Shown piece by piece: positions 1 to 8,288 of a stretch of DNA of 64,000 nt. The notes beneath the pieces were generated by a model that was given only the letters and a program-made list of their open reading frames with translations, was not told where the DNA came from and ran no database searches. The stretch is from an uncultured Arcanobacterium sp. (lineage in GTDB: Bacteria > Actinomycetota > Actinomycetes > Actinomycetales > Actinomycetaceae). The position numbers and the translations under genes were made by a program. Numbering within the stretch: position 1 is the stretch's first letter; every line of letters starts with the position of its first letter. The stretch is from positions 186,001-250,000 of the forward strand of contig CAUAGM010000002.1 in assembly GCA_958428545.1 (NCBI GenBank). Reading direction: 5' to 3'.

Positions 1-412
1 CAGAAAATCCAATGACCCGCTCTCCCAGAGCCTCAATGTCTGCGAGCTTTTTTCCTGCTTCATCGCACGTGATCGATGCATAAGGATGCACGCGAATCAC
101 GGCATCGCGAGCAATGATGGCTTCTTCTTCAGCCAAGTGCTCGCATGAATCGGGCACAGGATTGAGATTAGGCATGGCACAGACATCTGTAAAACCACCG
201 TGCGCCGCAGCGCGAGAACCAGATGCAATAGTTTCTTTATATGAAAAACCCGGTTCGCGAAAATGCACATGCACATCGCACAAACCGGGAAAAACTGTGA
301 GAGGCGAGGATTGAATAATCGGCTCACATATCCGAAATATCGAATCAATATCTGGATTAAAATGAGAAAAGCGAAAAGGAGAAATGACCGTGAGATGATC
401 GTTCATTGCCAT
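1..412 (-). CDS. pyrC: Dihydroorotase, N-terminal part (runs off the left edge)
   Basis: Dihydroorotase interconverts carbamoyl-aspartate and dihydroorotate in pyrimidine synthesis. Only the first ~137 codons are present; the family usually has about 430. The zinc-binding signature DVHVHFREPG is at residues 46-55, with H48 and H50 as the expected metal ligands, followed by the SRAAAHGGFTDV and AMPNLNPVPD segments that shape the active-site barrel. The start chosen is the ATG at 412, preceded by a GGGAG element; an ATG two codons further in is the alternative. In many actinobacteria pyrC follows pyrB, but here it is the first gene of its unit, with a 417-bp gene-free stretch upstream. Identity is secure from the motifs; the C-terminal half cannot be judged. 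Confidence 0.93.
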   Translation of the reverse strand, partial: MAMNDHLTVISPFRFSHFNPDIDSIFRICEPIIQSSPLTVFPGLCDVHVHFREPGFSYKETIASGSRAAAHGGFTDVCAMPNLNPVPDSCEHLAEEEAIIARDAVIRVHPYASITCDEAGKKLADIEALGERVIGFS

Positions 413-829
413 CGAGCAGCGCTCCCGTCTCCCGAAGTTTGCTGAGCCTGAATTATTGTGCCATATAGTATGCATATTCAGTGCATCGTATCCACATACT
501 GGCTAGCGCATTTTAAAAGATGAAACACACATAGTAATTTCAGTGCGATACATGCACAAGGAGAGTAGGAATCCGCATATACGCCCAAAGCAATGCTGGT
601 GTAATATATCCATACGATTATGAAGGCAGAGCACATACACATACCTAGAACGCATCGAAAATAGATAGAGTGCACGTATCGGACACATCGAACGCATCTG
701 CCGCATCTGCCGCAGTAAAATTTTACGAGATTTTCCCCATGCTTGCCTTTAGACTTATGTGCAGAAGCATCATAATACGCACACTCGATAGCAGATCGAG
801 CGTAATCACAGCATAAAGCGAGAGCGATA
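413..829. other. Divergent intergenic region between pyrC and the exonuclease
   Basis: This 417-bp stretch should hold the divergent promoters of pyrC and the exonuclease. No convincing gene is seen. Visible elements are a perfect 12-bp palindrome GTAAAATTTTAC (715-726), a 9-bp tandem repeat GCATCTGCC (about 694-711) and an inverted repeat CTCGAT-AGCAG-ATCGAG (784-800) just ahead of the exonuclease start, which may be an operator or a leader hairpin. Function is not established for any of these. Confidence 0.5.
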
Positions 830-1570
830 ATGAAAACAGTGAGCATAGAAAAGCCGTGGCCTTTACGCCCTATTGTCGGTTTCGATACAGAGACAACAGG
901 GATTGATCCTTACGATGATCGGCTCGTCACCGCATCTATTGTTGTCGTTGAGGGCGATAGCGTGAAAACGCATTACTGGCTCGCCGACCCTGAAGTCGAT
1001 ATCCCAGCGCGCGCTGAAGCCGTGCATGGGATCTCAACTGAAAAAGCCCAAAAAGAAGGAGAGCCAGCCAAAAAAGTACTCAACGAAGTAGCCCAGCTGC
1101 TGCATCTGCACATGGAGCAGATGCATCCCATTGTCGCTTTTAATGCCGCATACGATCTCACTCTTATTGAGCACGAGCTGGAACGCCACGATCTGCCAAT
1201 GCTGCGGGAGCGGCTTGGGCGCCCAATTGCTCCTGTGCTCGATCCATTCATGCTGGATAAAACAGTTGATAAATATCGGCGCGGAAAAAGAAATTTAGAA
1301 ACGGTTGCACAATTTTATGGCGTGTGGGCCGACGACGATTTCCATAATGCCGAGGCCGACGTTTTAGCAACTCTGAGAGTATTAGGAGCGCTTTTGCGCC
1401 GCTATCCCAGCATTGCCCATAGTGATCTTTCTTTTCTCATGGATCAGCAGAAGGAAACCTACAACGATATGCAGGCATATTTTGCGCGCAAAGCACTGGA
1501 AGGAGGCAAAGCACCTGCAATTCAAGGGAGCTGGCCGGCAGGTTATTTAGATATGCAGCGCGTTGGATAA
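830..1570 (+). CDS. DnaQ-like (DEDDh) 3'-5' exonuclease
   Basis: A 246-residue stand-alone exonuclease of the DNA polymerase III epsilon superfamily, removing nucleotides from 3' ends with two metal ions. All catalytic residues are visible: D19 and E21 in GFDTETTG, D109 in FNAAYDL, H172 and D177 in FHNAEAD. There is no attached helicase, UvrC-like or BRCT domain, so a free proofreading or repair nuclease, or an RNase T/oligoribonuclease-like role, are all possible. The ATG at 830 follows a purine-rich GCGAGAG element. The last seven codons including the stop lie in a 31-bp unit that is repeated directly downstream. The family is certain; the substrate is not. Confidence 0.9.
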   Translation: MKTVSIEKPWPLRPIVGFDTETTGIDPYDDRLVTASIVVVEGDSVKTHYWLADPEVDIPARAEAVHGISTEKAQKEGEPAKKVLNEVAQLLHLHMEQMHPIVAFNAAYDLTLIEHELERHDLPMLRERLGRPIAPVLDPFMLDKTVDKYRRGKRNLETVAQFYGVWADDDFHNAEADVLATLRVLGALLRRYPSIAHSDLSFLMDQQKETYNDMQAYFARKALEGGKAPAIQGSWPAGYLDMQRVG

Positions 1571-1620
1571 GTAGCTAGCAGATATGCAGCGCGTTGGATA
1601 AGTAGCTAGCAGATATGCAG
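1550..1620. repeat. 31-bp tandem duplication across the exonuclease stop codon
   Basis: Unit 1 (1550-1580) starts with the last codons of the exonuclease and contains its TAA stop; unit 2 (1581-1611) is an identical copy, and a third copy starting GATATGCAG at 1612 decays into degenerate GCAGNGCG-like sequence. Since 31 is not a multiple of three and the stop lies inside unit 1, the protein is unaffected. Confidence 0.9.
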
Positions 1621-2123
1621 AGCGCTAGGTAAGCAGAGTGCTAGATAAACAGCGCGTTATACATAGACGTGCATCAGATATGCGGCATACACATACCAGC
1701 GCGTTAAGTGCGCAGCATACTAGATATGTAGTACGTCGATATACAGTGCATTACTATGCAGCGTGCAGATATACAGCGTGCTGGATATCTAGATATTGAA
1801 ATATTGAAATACTGAACCAGTGAAACACTGGAATATTGAAACACTGGATACGTAAGGCATAGCACCAAAAGAGATACTGCGAAGCGATATCTGGTTATGC
1901 CTGCAGGCACACGCATAAGCCCTGCAGCTTTACTTTCAGCGGTAATATCAATCACGCTGCACGCTGCTTTCTTTGAGAAGAATAGAGCGAAAGCGCCACA
2001 TATCACCCACTCAATGCGGCAATCATTGCAGAGCCGACGCATACGCATCTTTAATTGCTCCCACTGCACTACCACTGTGAGCACTCCTCACACGCACAGC
2101 GCTGCACACTAGAGCCAGAATAA

Positions 2124-2217
2124 GGCAACTGCACGGCACAGCACGGCAGGAATACTCACGTACTGTAAAAGGCAACTGCACGGCACAGCATGCCAGAAAT
2201 ACTCACGTACTGTAATA
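2124..2217. repeat. 47-bp tandem duplication
   Basis: Unit 1 is 2124-2170 and unit 2 is 2171-2217, beginning GGCAACTGCACGGCACAGCA in both; they differ at about four positions. Located between the decayed repeats behind the exonuclease and the pilin terminator. Confidence 0.85.
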
Positions 2218-2220
2218 AGC

Positions 2221-2251
2221 GAAGCGCCTAGGTTGTATTCCTAGGCGCTTC
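2221..2251. terminator. Strong hairpin downstream of the pilin gene
   Basis: A perfect 12-bp inverted repeat GAAGCGCCTAGG / CCTAGGCGCTTC with a 7-nt loop, 87 bp past the pilin stop. On the minus strand it is followed by a TTATTACAG stretch with only a weak U-run. It probably ends the leftward surface-protein transcripts and may act both ways on the convergent exonuclease unit. Confidence 0.65.
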
Positions 2252-2337
2252 AGCTCTATCCTAAATCTACTCGTGCACGCGGCTTAGGAAATTCTAGCAC
2301 AGGGAATTTTCCTCATAAGGGCGTGCATATCTAGAGC

Positions 2338-3864
2338 TTAGGATTGACGTCCACGAAGATACGCAGCAGTGCCAGCAGCCACGAGAGCAAGCCCTGCAAG
2401 AGCAAAGATAATCACGCCTGTCGCACCAGTCTTTGGAAGATTGAACCACAATCCAGAATCTGCCTTTGGCAGGTTTTCAATAGTGACGACGTATGGATCA
2501 CTAGCAGTGTTTTCGAGAATTTTTACCTTCGTAACTTCATTAGAACGAGCATAATTTTCTGGTGCTTCAGTTTCTACCACATAGAAGTCTTGCCCGACAA
2601 TTGCTTTAACTTTTTCAGTCATGCCTTGATTATCAGTAGATTTTTCACCGAATTTTGAAGCAGCGTCGCATTGAGTAGTATCTTTAGCGCATTTTTCTGC
2701 GTCCTCTTTAGCAGCAAATAGTTTGAACTTTGCGCCTTGGAGTACAGTCGCACCAGATTTTGCAGACACCTTCTTGATTTGGAAGTTACGAAGCACTGTC
2801 TTCGGGTTCGGATCTTCTCCACCGTCTGGTTTTGTAGGAACGACCTCAGGGGATTGAGGCTCATCCTTGCCATGCCCTGGAACGAAACCTGATTTATTTG
2901 TGAACTCATTGGAAGTAATAGAGGATTTGACCGTAAACGTCAGGTTTACTGTTACCTTTGATTCAGGCTTAGCGTTGACTTTCTGAGCAATCTTAGTCAA
3001 GCCTTCATTAGTGAATTTAACAGTTAAACGAGTGACATTATTTTCTTTATCTTCTTTATCGATGGTGTAATGCGTAGTCTTAGTAAGCTCCTCACCATCA
3101 ACCATAACTTTCTTCACGTTATTTTCGGAGATATTATCAAACGCATCTTTTGGAGCATCATCAAAGACGGCATAGTCGATAAGGTCATCTTTTGTGAGAT
3201 CAACGTTATTGTTGCCTGCTTTGTTTTTGTTTACTCCAGCTTCGATTGTGTAGGAGATATCATCGCCTGCCACCACAGTCTTGCTCGTATCAGCTGTTTT
3301 CTTAATCAACGATGTGACGTCTTTATTTTTCGGCTTAACCGTCACGTCATATTCATATTTCGTCGTATTGGAATTAGTACCCGTGATTTGTGGAATGGTG
3401 ATGTAGAACGGCTTCACATCAGAAGAATATCCAGCAGGAACCTTCGATTCCGTCACCTGATATATACCAATTTCAAGATTTTCAAACTTCGCTTCACCCT
3501 GAGCGCTAGTTTTCATCTTCTTATCATCGGTAAGATTCGGTGTGTCGGTACCAGCATTATAAGCATCAACCTTTTTTGCAAGCTCCTTCCAGCCCTTCTG
3601 CGTTTTAAGATTAGGAGCTGGCTGCTTACCAGCATTTGTCACCTTTTTAACAGTAAACTCCGCACCAGCAACCGGCGTTTCAGGATTTACGCCGTCTTTG
3701 AGCTTCTTAATAGTCAAAGAACCATTTGTTGGCGCGCCCGTCTCCCACGGAGCTTTCGCAGCATCAGCATGAGCACCAGCAGCACCAGCAAATGCAAGTG
3801 AGCACGCCATCAGGCACGCAACCGATAAAGACTTCCATCGTCTCAACATATTGTTTTTCTTCAC
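2338..3864 (-). CDS. LPXTG-anchored fimbrial shaft pilin (SpaA/FimA-like)
   Basis: A 508-residue precursor. Residues 1-34 form a signal peptide (KK-rich start, hydrophobic core, AHA cleavage region). The C-terminus has the sortase signal LPKTG at 476-480, a hydrophobic segment and an RGR tail. Internal features fit a sortase-polymerised pilin: a YEYDVTVKPKN segment at 170-180 resembling the pilin motif (K179 the likely acceptor lysine), and two E-box-like stretches, IGIYQVTESKVPAGY (132-146) and YVVETEAPENY (428-438), typical of isopeptide-stabilised CnaB/SpaA folds. C402 and C409 could form a disulfide. The GTG at 3864 follows AAAGG. It lies downstream of the larger adhesin, an order like tip-shaft in Actinomyces fimbriae, but no class C sortase gene follows. 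Pilin identity is inferred from motifs. Confidence 0.85.
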   Translation of the reverse strand: MKKNNMLRRWKSLSVACLMACSLAFAGAAGAHADAAKAPWETGAPTNGSLTIKKLKDGVNPETPVAGAEFTVKKVTNAGKQPAPNLKTQKGWKELAKKVDAYNAGTDTPNLTDDKKMKTSAQGEAKFENLEIGIYQVTESKVPAGYSSDVKPFYITIPQITGTNSNTTKYEYDVTVKPKNKDVTSLIKKTADTSKTVVAGDDISYTIEAGVNKNKAGNNNVDLTKDDLIDYAVFDDAPKDAFDNISENNVKKVMVDGEELTKTTHYTIDKEDKENNVTRLTVKFTNEGLTKIAQKVNAKPESKVTVNLTFTVKSSITSNEFTNKSGFVPGHGKDEPQSPEVVPTKPDGGEDPNPKTVLRNFQIKKVSAKSGATVLQGAKFKLFAAKEDAEKCAKDTTQCDAASKFGEKSTDNQGMTEKVKAIVGQDFYVVETEAPENYARSNEVTKVKILENTASDPYVVTIENLPKADSGLWFNLPKTGATGVIIFALAGLALVAAGTAAYLRGRQS

Positions 3865-3992
3865 TTTATTCTACCTTTATTCTCATTAAAGTTATCTTGT
3901 GTCTTTATGCTAACCAGAGTGAACGTTGCAGCTATCGTATGCGGCATCTAATCGTTCACACGCGTTTTCGCTGATATATGATCACTAAGCCT

Positions 3993-4026
3993 GTATTCTC
4001 CCCCCCCCGCGGCAGAATACGTGCAA
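3993..4026 (-). promoter_or_regulatory. Poly-G tract with flanking inverted repeat upstream of the pilin gene
   Basis: Nine consecutive C on the plus strand (4000-4008), i.e. G9 on the coding strand, 135 bp before the pilin start. It sits between inverted arms GTATTCT (3993-3999) and AGAATAC (4014-4020). On the coding strand a TTGCAC (4026-4021, -35-like) precedes the first arm and AGAATA (3999-3994) follows the tract, spaced 21 bp as sequenced. This resembles promoters whose spacer length varies by slipped-strand mispairing. The promoter assignment is inference. Confidence 0.5.
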
Positions 4027-4114
4027 TACAGCATGTATACACATGGCGCACGCTCTGCACCTTCCACGCCGCTCATACTGGCTTCTCTACTTTCTATGCC
4101 TTAAAAAGGATGGG

Positions 4115-6277
4115 CTAGCTACGCAGAGCACGCCGAGGCGATAGTTGCGAAATGCCAAGCCACATACCGACAAGGAGCGTTCCACCTAGGCAGACAAGAC
4201 CAAGCCATACCATAACGCCCGTACCGCCAGTTTTCGGCAGCTCGAATGGCTCAACCACGTGAACCGTTACCGTTGCCGAATCCCACGCAATACCGCGAAT
4301 ACCCTCGTAAAGACCTGATGCATCGTTGGTTTTACCATTACTTAATAAACCAATTTTTTTAATCTCGTCGAGTTTGTTGGAGCCGAAGAAGGCACAACTA
4401 TATTCGCCAGCTTTTTGAGCAAAACCTGCCACACTCGTATCTGTACGAGCAACGCCAGCATCGTTTCTATACAACACACCAGGCGTTTTTGCTGCTCCTT
4501 GGGCTACTTGCCGTTCTTCATCAGCAGTAGCTGCCCTGTAGCGCATCTGATCGCCGAGGCTCCACCCATTCATGCTCTGCTTAGATGGATCACTTTCCTG
4601 CCCAGCTGGGCTGCATACCATCGCGATATCAATCGGATCTTCCTGCGATATTGACTGCGCTGTAACTTTCAGTTCAGGAATAAAGGGGTGCCCAGCCTGC
4701 ACCCACACCTCAGTCTCAGAGGCTTTAACGGTGAAATCACCTTTTTGCGGAGCAGGTTTCGTCACCGTCACTTTTGCCGCAATAGTTGCGGTTGACGTGT
4801 CTGGATACGTGACCAGCACAGGAATTGAATAATCTTTTGGCGTAACTTTTCTATCCGGGCTCAAGGTAATCACACCTGTTGCTTCATTAATCTTCGCCCA
4901 AGGATAGTCTTTTTTGCCTTGTTCGGTGATAGTAAATTTCGTGCCAGCAGGCAGATGTTTATTCGGATCCTTATCTTTCGGCGCTTGTGTATCTACGCTC
5001 GTCCCTGCCTGCACGCTCGTATCTGCATACTGTGGGCTGTAATCGTTTTTCGCAGGAGTCTTCACAGTAAACGAAGCATTGATTTTTTCTTTTAACTTCG
5101 GACGACACGTAGAGTGCTGAGGGAACTCCACGTTGATTTCAAAATCAACTTTTTGCCCAGCATGAACGTCAGATGGATGAAAGAGCAGCTCACCTGTGTT
5201 TGGATCTAGAAACACACGCCCTGGAGCCATGAGATTTTTATCAGTCGTTTCCGATACCCCAGCAGGAAGCGGAGAAGACAGCGTATAGGTGGCGCCCGTA
5301 GGAACAGCATCAGACACCCCACCATTATCTGCGCTAAACACATAACGATTTTCTAGATTGCCAACAGTACCTGTCTGCGCCAAGGGCTTCACGCTCGATG
5401 CCGCACCATAAGGAAGCGGCTCGCTCTTATACGTGAGTGATGCACCGAAGGGATTCGTTTTATTCTTTGTCTCGAGATAGTCAGGCAGGCCATCATTATC
5501 CGTATCGAAGGGGCCATATCCCATAAAGAAATCTTCATGAGAGGCAGTGTTTGACGAATTATATCCCATCAGCACAGGCTCATTATCGATATCAAAACCA
5601 GACGGAACCCAAGCTTCTACAACCCACTTATGAGTTGTATTCGTTCCATTCTCATACGACCACAGCGAACGACGAAACTTCCCTTGATCTTTCCATGATG
5701 TCATTTCACAGGTGGACTCATTATTACCAGCATGAGCGACGTCCTGATCCTTATTTGGATTGGTTTGCCCAAAACCATCAGACCAGTTCTTATTAAAACC
5801 ATCTTCACCATACACAAAAGAATCACGACTATCACTCGCAGCAAAATCACCGATCGACTGCTTAGCAATAGTCACCGTCTCCCAGTAGGTAACTAACCTG
5901 CCGCCTTCTAGCTTTCTTTTAAGTTCATCCTTATAACGAGTAATCGTCATACCATTATCTTGAATATCTTTGGGAAGAAAAGCGAAGAGCCAAACTCGCC
6001 CAGAAAAAGCCGCCTGATCTTTATCCTTGTTCCATACCAACGTGTATTGGACTTTCTTCGACCCACCCACGCCAGTTTCTTCGATTACTTTTTTCTCAAT
6101 ATCAAGCCTCTTATAGGCGTTGTAGTAATTATTACCAGCATTGGAATACCATTCATAGCCTTCTGGCCCACGATACACATGAGATGCATATGCAGACGCA
6201 GCGTAACCAATACCAAGCACTATCGCAACTAGGAATACGCCAATACGCGCCCACCAGCTGCATATACTTCGAACCAT
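4115..6277 (-). CDS. LPXTG-anchored surface adhesin with Rib-like repeat region (possible fimbrial tip protein)
   Basis: A 720-residue cell-wall protein. It begins with a signal peptide (about 1-31, ending in AYAS) and ends with LPKTG at 680-684, a hydrophobic segment and an arginine-rich tail. An aromatic-rich N-terminal domain is followed by a calcium-binding type segment DTDNDGLPDYLE, then beta-rich repeats with the YADTSV...VTPKDYSIPVLVTYPDTST pattern of Rib/alpha-like domains in Gram-positive adhesins. A short C-terminal domain precedes the anchor. ATG 6277 is preceded by AAAGGGG. The next gene downstream on the same strand, 250 bp away, is the pilin-like protein, so this may be its tip or accessory subunit, or an independent adhesin. 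No sortase is adjacent. The ligand is unknown. Confidence 0.8.
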   Translation of the reverse strand: MVRSICSWWARIGVFLVAIVLGIGYAASAYASHVYRGPEGYEWYSNAGNNYYNAYKRLDIEKKVIEETGVGGSKKVQYTLVWNKDKDQAAFSGRVWLFAFLPKDIQDNGMTITRYKDELKRKLEGGRLVTYWETVTIAKQSIGDFAASDSRDSFVYGEDGFNKNWSDGFGQTNPNKDQDVAHAGNNESTCEMTSWKDQGKFRRSLWSYENGTNTTHKWVVEAWVPSGFDIDNEPVLMGYNSSNTASHEDFFMGYGPFDTDNDGLPDYLETKNKTNPFGASLTYKSEPLPYGAASSVKPLAQTGTVGNLENRYVFSADNGGVSDAVPTGATYTLSSPLPAGVSETTDKNLMAPGRVFLDPNTGELLFHPSDVHAGQKVDFEINVEFPQHSTCRPKLKEKINASFTVKTPAKNDYSPQYADTSVQAGTSVDTQAPKDKDPNKHLPAGTKFTITEQGKKDYPWAKINEATGVITLSPDRKVTPKDYSIPVLVTYPDTSTATIAAKVTVTKPAPQKGDFTVKASETEVWVQAGHPFIPELKVTAQSISQEDPIDIAMVCSPAGQESDPSKQSMNGWSLGDQMRYRAATADEERQVAQGAAKTPGVLYRNDAGVARTDTSVAGFAQKAGEYSCAFFGSNKLDEIKKIGLLSNGKTNDASGLYEGIRGIAWDSATVTVHVVEPFELPKTGGTGVMVWLGLVCLGGTLLVGMWLGISQLSPRRALRS

Positions 6278-6351
6278 GAAAGATATCCCCTTTAACTATT
6301 TACTATCTGTAGATAATGAACATCGACAATGCATAAGTTTTACTCGACGTC

Positions 6352-6381
6352 TATTTTCCCCTACGGGGGGGGGGAGCGCAA
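6352..6381 (-). promoter_or_regulatory. Poly-C tract upstream of the adhesin gene
   Basis: Ten consecutive G on the plus strand (6365-6374), C10 on the coding strand, 87 bp before the adhesin start. On the coding strand it is directly preceded by TTGCGC (6381-6376) plus one T and followed by GTAGGGG and an AAAATA stretch. The C-run and the GGGG can pair as a small hairpin. The arrangement of TTGC(A/G)C, then tract, then A-rich sequence matches that at the pilin gene. A phase-variable promoter is inferred; the -10 match is poor. Confidence 0.45.
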
Positions 6382-6573
6382 TTCTTTTAACCAACGTCAC
6401 AAGAACAGCGAAAAGAGGATACATAGATGCTTAGCAAAGGGATTCCTGCCCTGTGCTATTTTTGGCAAAAGAGACATCTAAAAATGTATTTATTTTTGCA
6501 GATAGAGAGGAGAAGCGCTCGAGAAAAATAGAAATTTTATACTTCAGCAGCATGCACGTTAACAATGCACGTA

Positions 6574-6609
6574 CTTTTGCGGCGCACTTTGCTTTTGCGG
6601 CGCACTTGT
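6574..6609. repeat. 18-bp tandem duplication
   Basis: Two adjacent copies starting CTTTTGCGGCGCACTT (6574-6591 and 6592-6609), nearly identical, in the gene-free stretch between guaB and the adhesin. Confidence 0.85.
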
Positions 6610-6744
6610 ACACATCAGGGCACAACGAATAAATACTAGGAAACCCTTGCGGCATTAAACTGCTGCAAATCGCCTGCGCTAAGTAATATATGCCCGCATC
6701 ATGCACAAGGATACGAGATGATCCTCACTATTTACACTGGCTGC

Positions 6745-6793
6745 TATGCACGCTAAGTATTATGCACGCATAACTACTATGCACGCTAACTCT
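6745..6793. repeat. Triplicated 16-17 bp unit reaching into the guaB stop codon
   Basis: Three consecutive units starting TATGCACGC (6745, 6761 and 6778). The third copy runs through the guaB stop codon (6786-6788). Confidence 0.8.
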
Positions 6794-8288
6794 TACTCGA
6801 ATAGTTCGGCGCTTCCATAATCATCTGCACATCATGCGGATGTGATTCTCGCAAGCCTGCAGAAGTAATCCGTACAAAACGCCCACGCTCTCTCATTTGC
6901 TCGATAGTGCGAGCGCCCGTATAAAACATCGTCTGATGCAAGCCACCAATAAGCTGATAGACCACAGAAGCAAGCGTTCCACGATATGGCACCTGCCCCT
7001 CGATTCCTTCGGGCACGATTTTATCGTCTGAGCTTACGTCTGCCTGGAAATAACGATCTTTCGAATAGCTCTTTCGCCCTCGAGAGCTCATCGCTCCCAG
7101 CGAACCCATACCGCGATAACTCTTAAATTGTTTGCCGTTCACGAAAATTAAATCTCCAGGCGTTTCATCACAGCCTGCAAGCAAAGAACCAAGCATCACA
7201 GTATCGGCGCCTGCCACAATCGCTTTGCCAATATCACCAGAATACTGCAATCCCCCATCCGCAATAAGCGGCACACCAGCAGCGCGAGCAGCTTTCGACG
7301 CCTCATAGACTGCCGTCACTTGAGGCACACCAATACCTGCAACAATGCGCGTCGTACAAATTGATCCCGGTCCAATCCCAACTTTCACCGCATCTGCTCC
7401 AGCATCAATCAGTGCTTGAGCACCCGATTCTGTTGCAATATTTCCGCCAATCACCTGCACGTTTTTAAAACCTGAATCGCCTTTCAAACGTCTGATCATA
7501 TCGAGTTCAAGTTTTGCTTCTCCATTAGCGGTATCAACTACAAGCACATCTACCCCAGCTTCTGCCAGCGCTTCAGCGCGATTGATCGCTTCACCAAAAT
7601 AGCCAATCGCCGCACCCACCCGCAGACGCCCTTCAGCATCTTTTGTGGCAAGCGGATACTTTTCACTCTTCACATAATCTTTTACGGTAATAAGCCCAGC
7701 AATCCGACCATCTTCATCCACAATAGGAAGCTTCTCAATTTTGTTTTTTGCCAAAAGAGCAGCCGCTTCTTTGCTTGAAATACCGACCATACCCGTCACC
7801 AGCGGCATAGGAGTCATAACTTCACAGACACGCAGAGTATCGAAATCTTTCGGTGCGATAAAGCGCAGATCGCGGTTGGTGATAATACCCAAAAGTTTGC
7901 GATCATCATCAACCACAGGCAAACCACTCACACGATAACGATGGCAGAGCATATCCAGCTCAGTGAGGGTTGCGTCTGGATGAATCGTCACAGGATCGCT
8001 CACCATGCCCGATTCCGAGCGCTTCACTGTACGAACTTGACTAGCTTGCTCTTCAATCGAAAGATTGCGATGCAAGATACCAATGCCACCCTGACGAGCC
8101 ATCGCAATTGCCATACGCGATTCCGTCACGGTATCCATCGCCGCAGACAAAAGCGGCACTTTAAGAGTGATCTCCCGCGTTAGCTGCGATGAAGTATCCA
8201 CCTCGGAGGGGATCACGTCTGTTGCATTAGGAAGAAGAAGAACGTCGTCATACGTAAGGCCGACAAAGCCGAAAGGGTTGTGCTCCAT
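6786..8288 (-). CDS. guaB: Inosine-5'-monophosphate dehydrogenase
   Basis: IMP dehydrogenase oxidises IMP to XMP with NAD+, the committed step of GMP synthesis. The 500-residue product has the usual lengths: N-terminal barrel half with FGFVGLTYDDVLLLP, two CBS domains (about residues 90-210), and the second barrel half with the IMP loop GPGSICTTR, C311 being the nucleophile, then the flap region with SLGAMSSRGRKSYSKDRY. The ATG at 8288 is chosen because the family starts just before the FVGLTYDDV motif and because a TATCAT -10 hexamer lies 6 nt ahead of it, indicating a leaderless mRNA; an upstream GTG-type extension would put coding sequence over the promoter. Gene order guaB-whiB-groES resembles that in mycobacteria. 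Confidence 0.97.
   Translation of the reverse strand: MEHNPFGFVGLTYDDVLLLPNATDVIPSEVDTSSQLTREITLKVPLLSAAMDTVTESRMAIAMARQGGIGILHRNLSIEEQASQVRTVKRSESGMVSDPVTIHPDATLTELDMLCHRYRVSGLPVVDDDRKLLGIITNRDLRFIAPKDFDTLRVCEVMTPMPLVTGMVGISSKEAAALLAKNKIEKLPIVDEDGRIAGLITVKDYVKSEKYPLATKDAEGRLRVGAAIGYFGEAINRAEALAEAGVDVLVVDTANGEAKLELDMIRRLKGDSGFKNVQVIGGNIATESGAQALIDAGADAVKVGIGPGSICTTRIVAGIGVPQVTAVYEASKAARAAGVPLIADGGLQYSGDIGKAIVAGADTVMLGSLLAGCDETPGDLIFVNGKQFKSYRGMGSLGAMSSRGRKSYSKDRYFQADVSSDDKIVPEGIEGQVPYRGTLASVVYQLIGGLHQTMFYTGARTIEQMRERGRFVRITSAGLRESHPHDVQMIMEAPNYSSKS

Larger units (their letters stand above)
1571..2337. other. Gene-free repetitive intergenic region
   Basis: About 770 bp between two convergent genes. 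It consists largely of degenerate short repeats: variants of GATATGCAGCGCG up to about 1790, then an ATATTGAA/ACACTGG series at 1790-1850, then a 47-bp tandem duplication and a hairpin near the pilin gene. Open frames here have low-complexity, compositionally odd products and are not believed to be genes. Confidence 0.6.
6278..6785. other. Gene-free region between guaB and the adhesin
   Basis: About 508 bp holding the adhesin promoter region with its poly-G tract, an 18-bp tandem duplication (6574-6609) and a 16-17 bp triplicate reaching into the end of guaB (6745-6793). No credible gene is seen. Confidence 0.55.

Noticed and set aside
478..846. Open frame of 122 codons on the minus strand upstream of the exonuclease
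   Set aside because: The product is cysteine/tyrosine-rich with no family character, overlaps the exonuclease start and covers the divergent promoter region.
1704..2084. Open frame of 126 codons in the repetitive region behind the exonuclease
   Set aside because: It translates degenerate short repeats (YISSM, SISRY-like), has no start signal and no recognisable domain.
3070..3801. Long open frame (243 codons) antisense to the pilin gene
   Set aside because: It lies wholly inside a well-supported gene with signal peptide and LPXTG anchor; its product is not protein-like.
6431..6706. 91-codon open frame between the adhesin and guaB
   Set aside because: Built on the 18-bp duplication and low-complexity sequence, without a ribosome-binding site.
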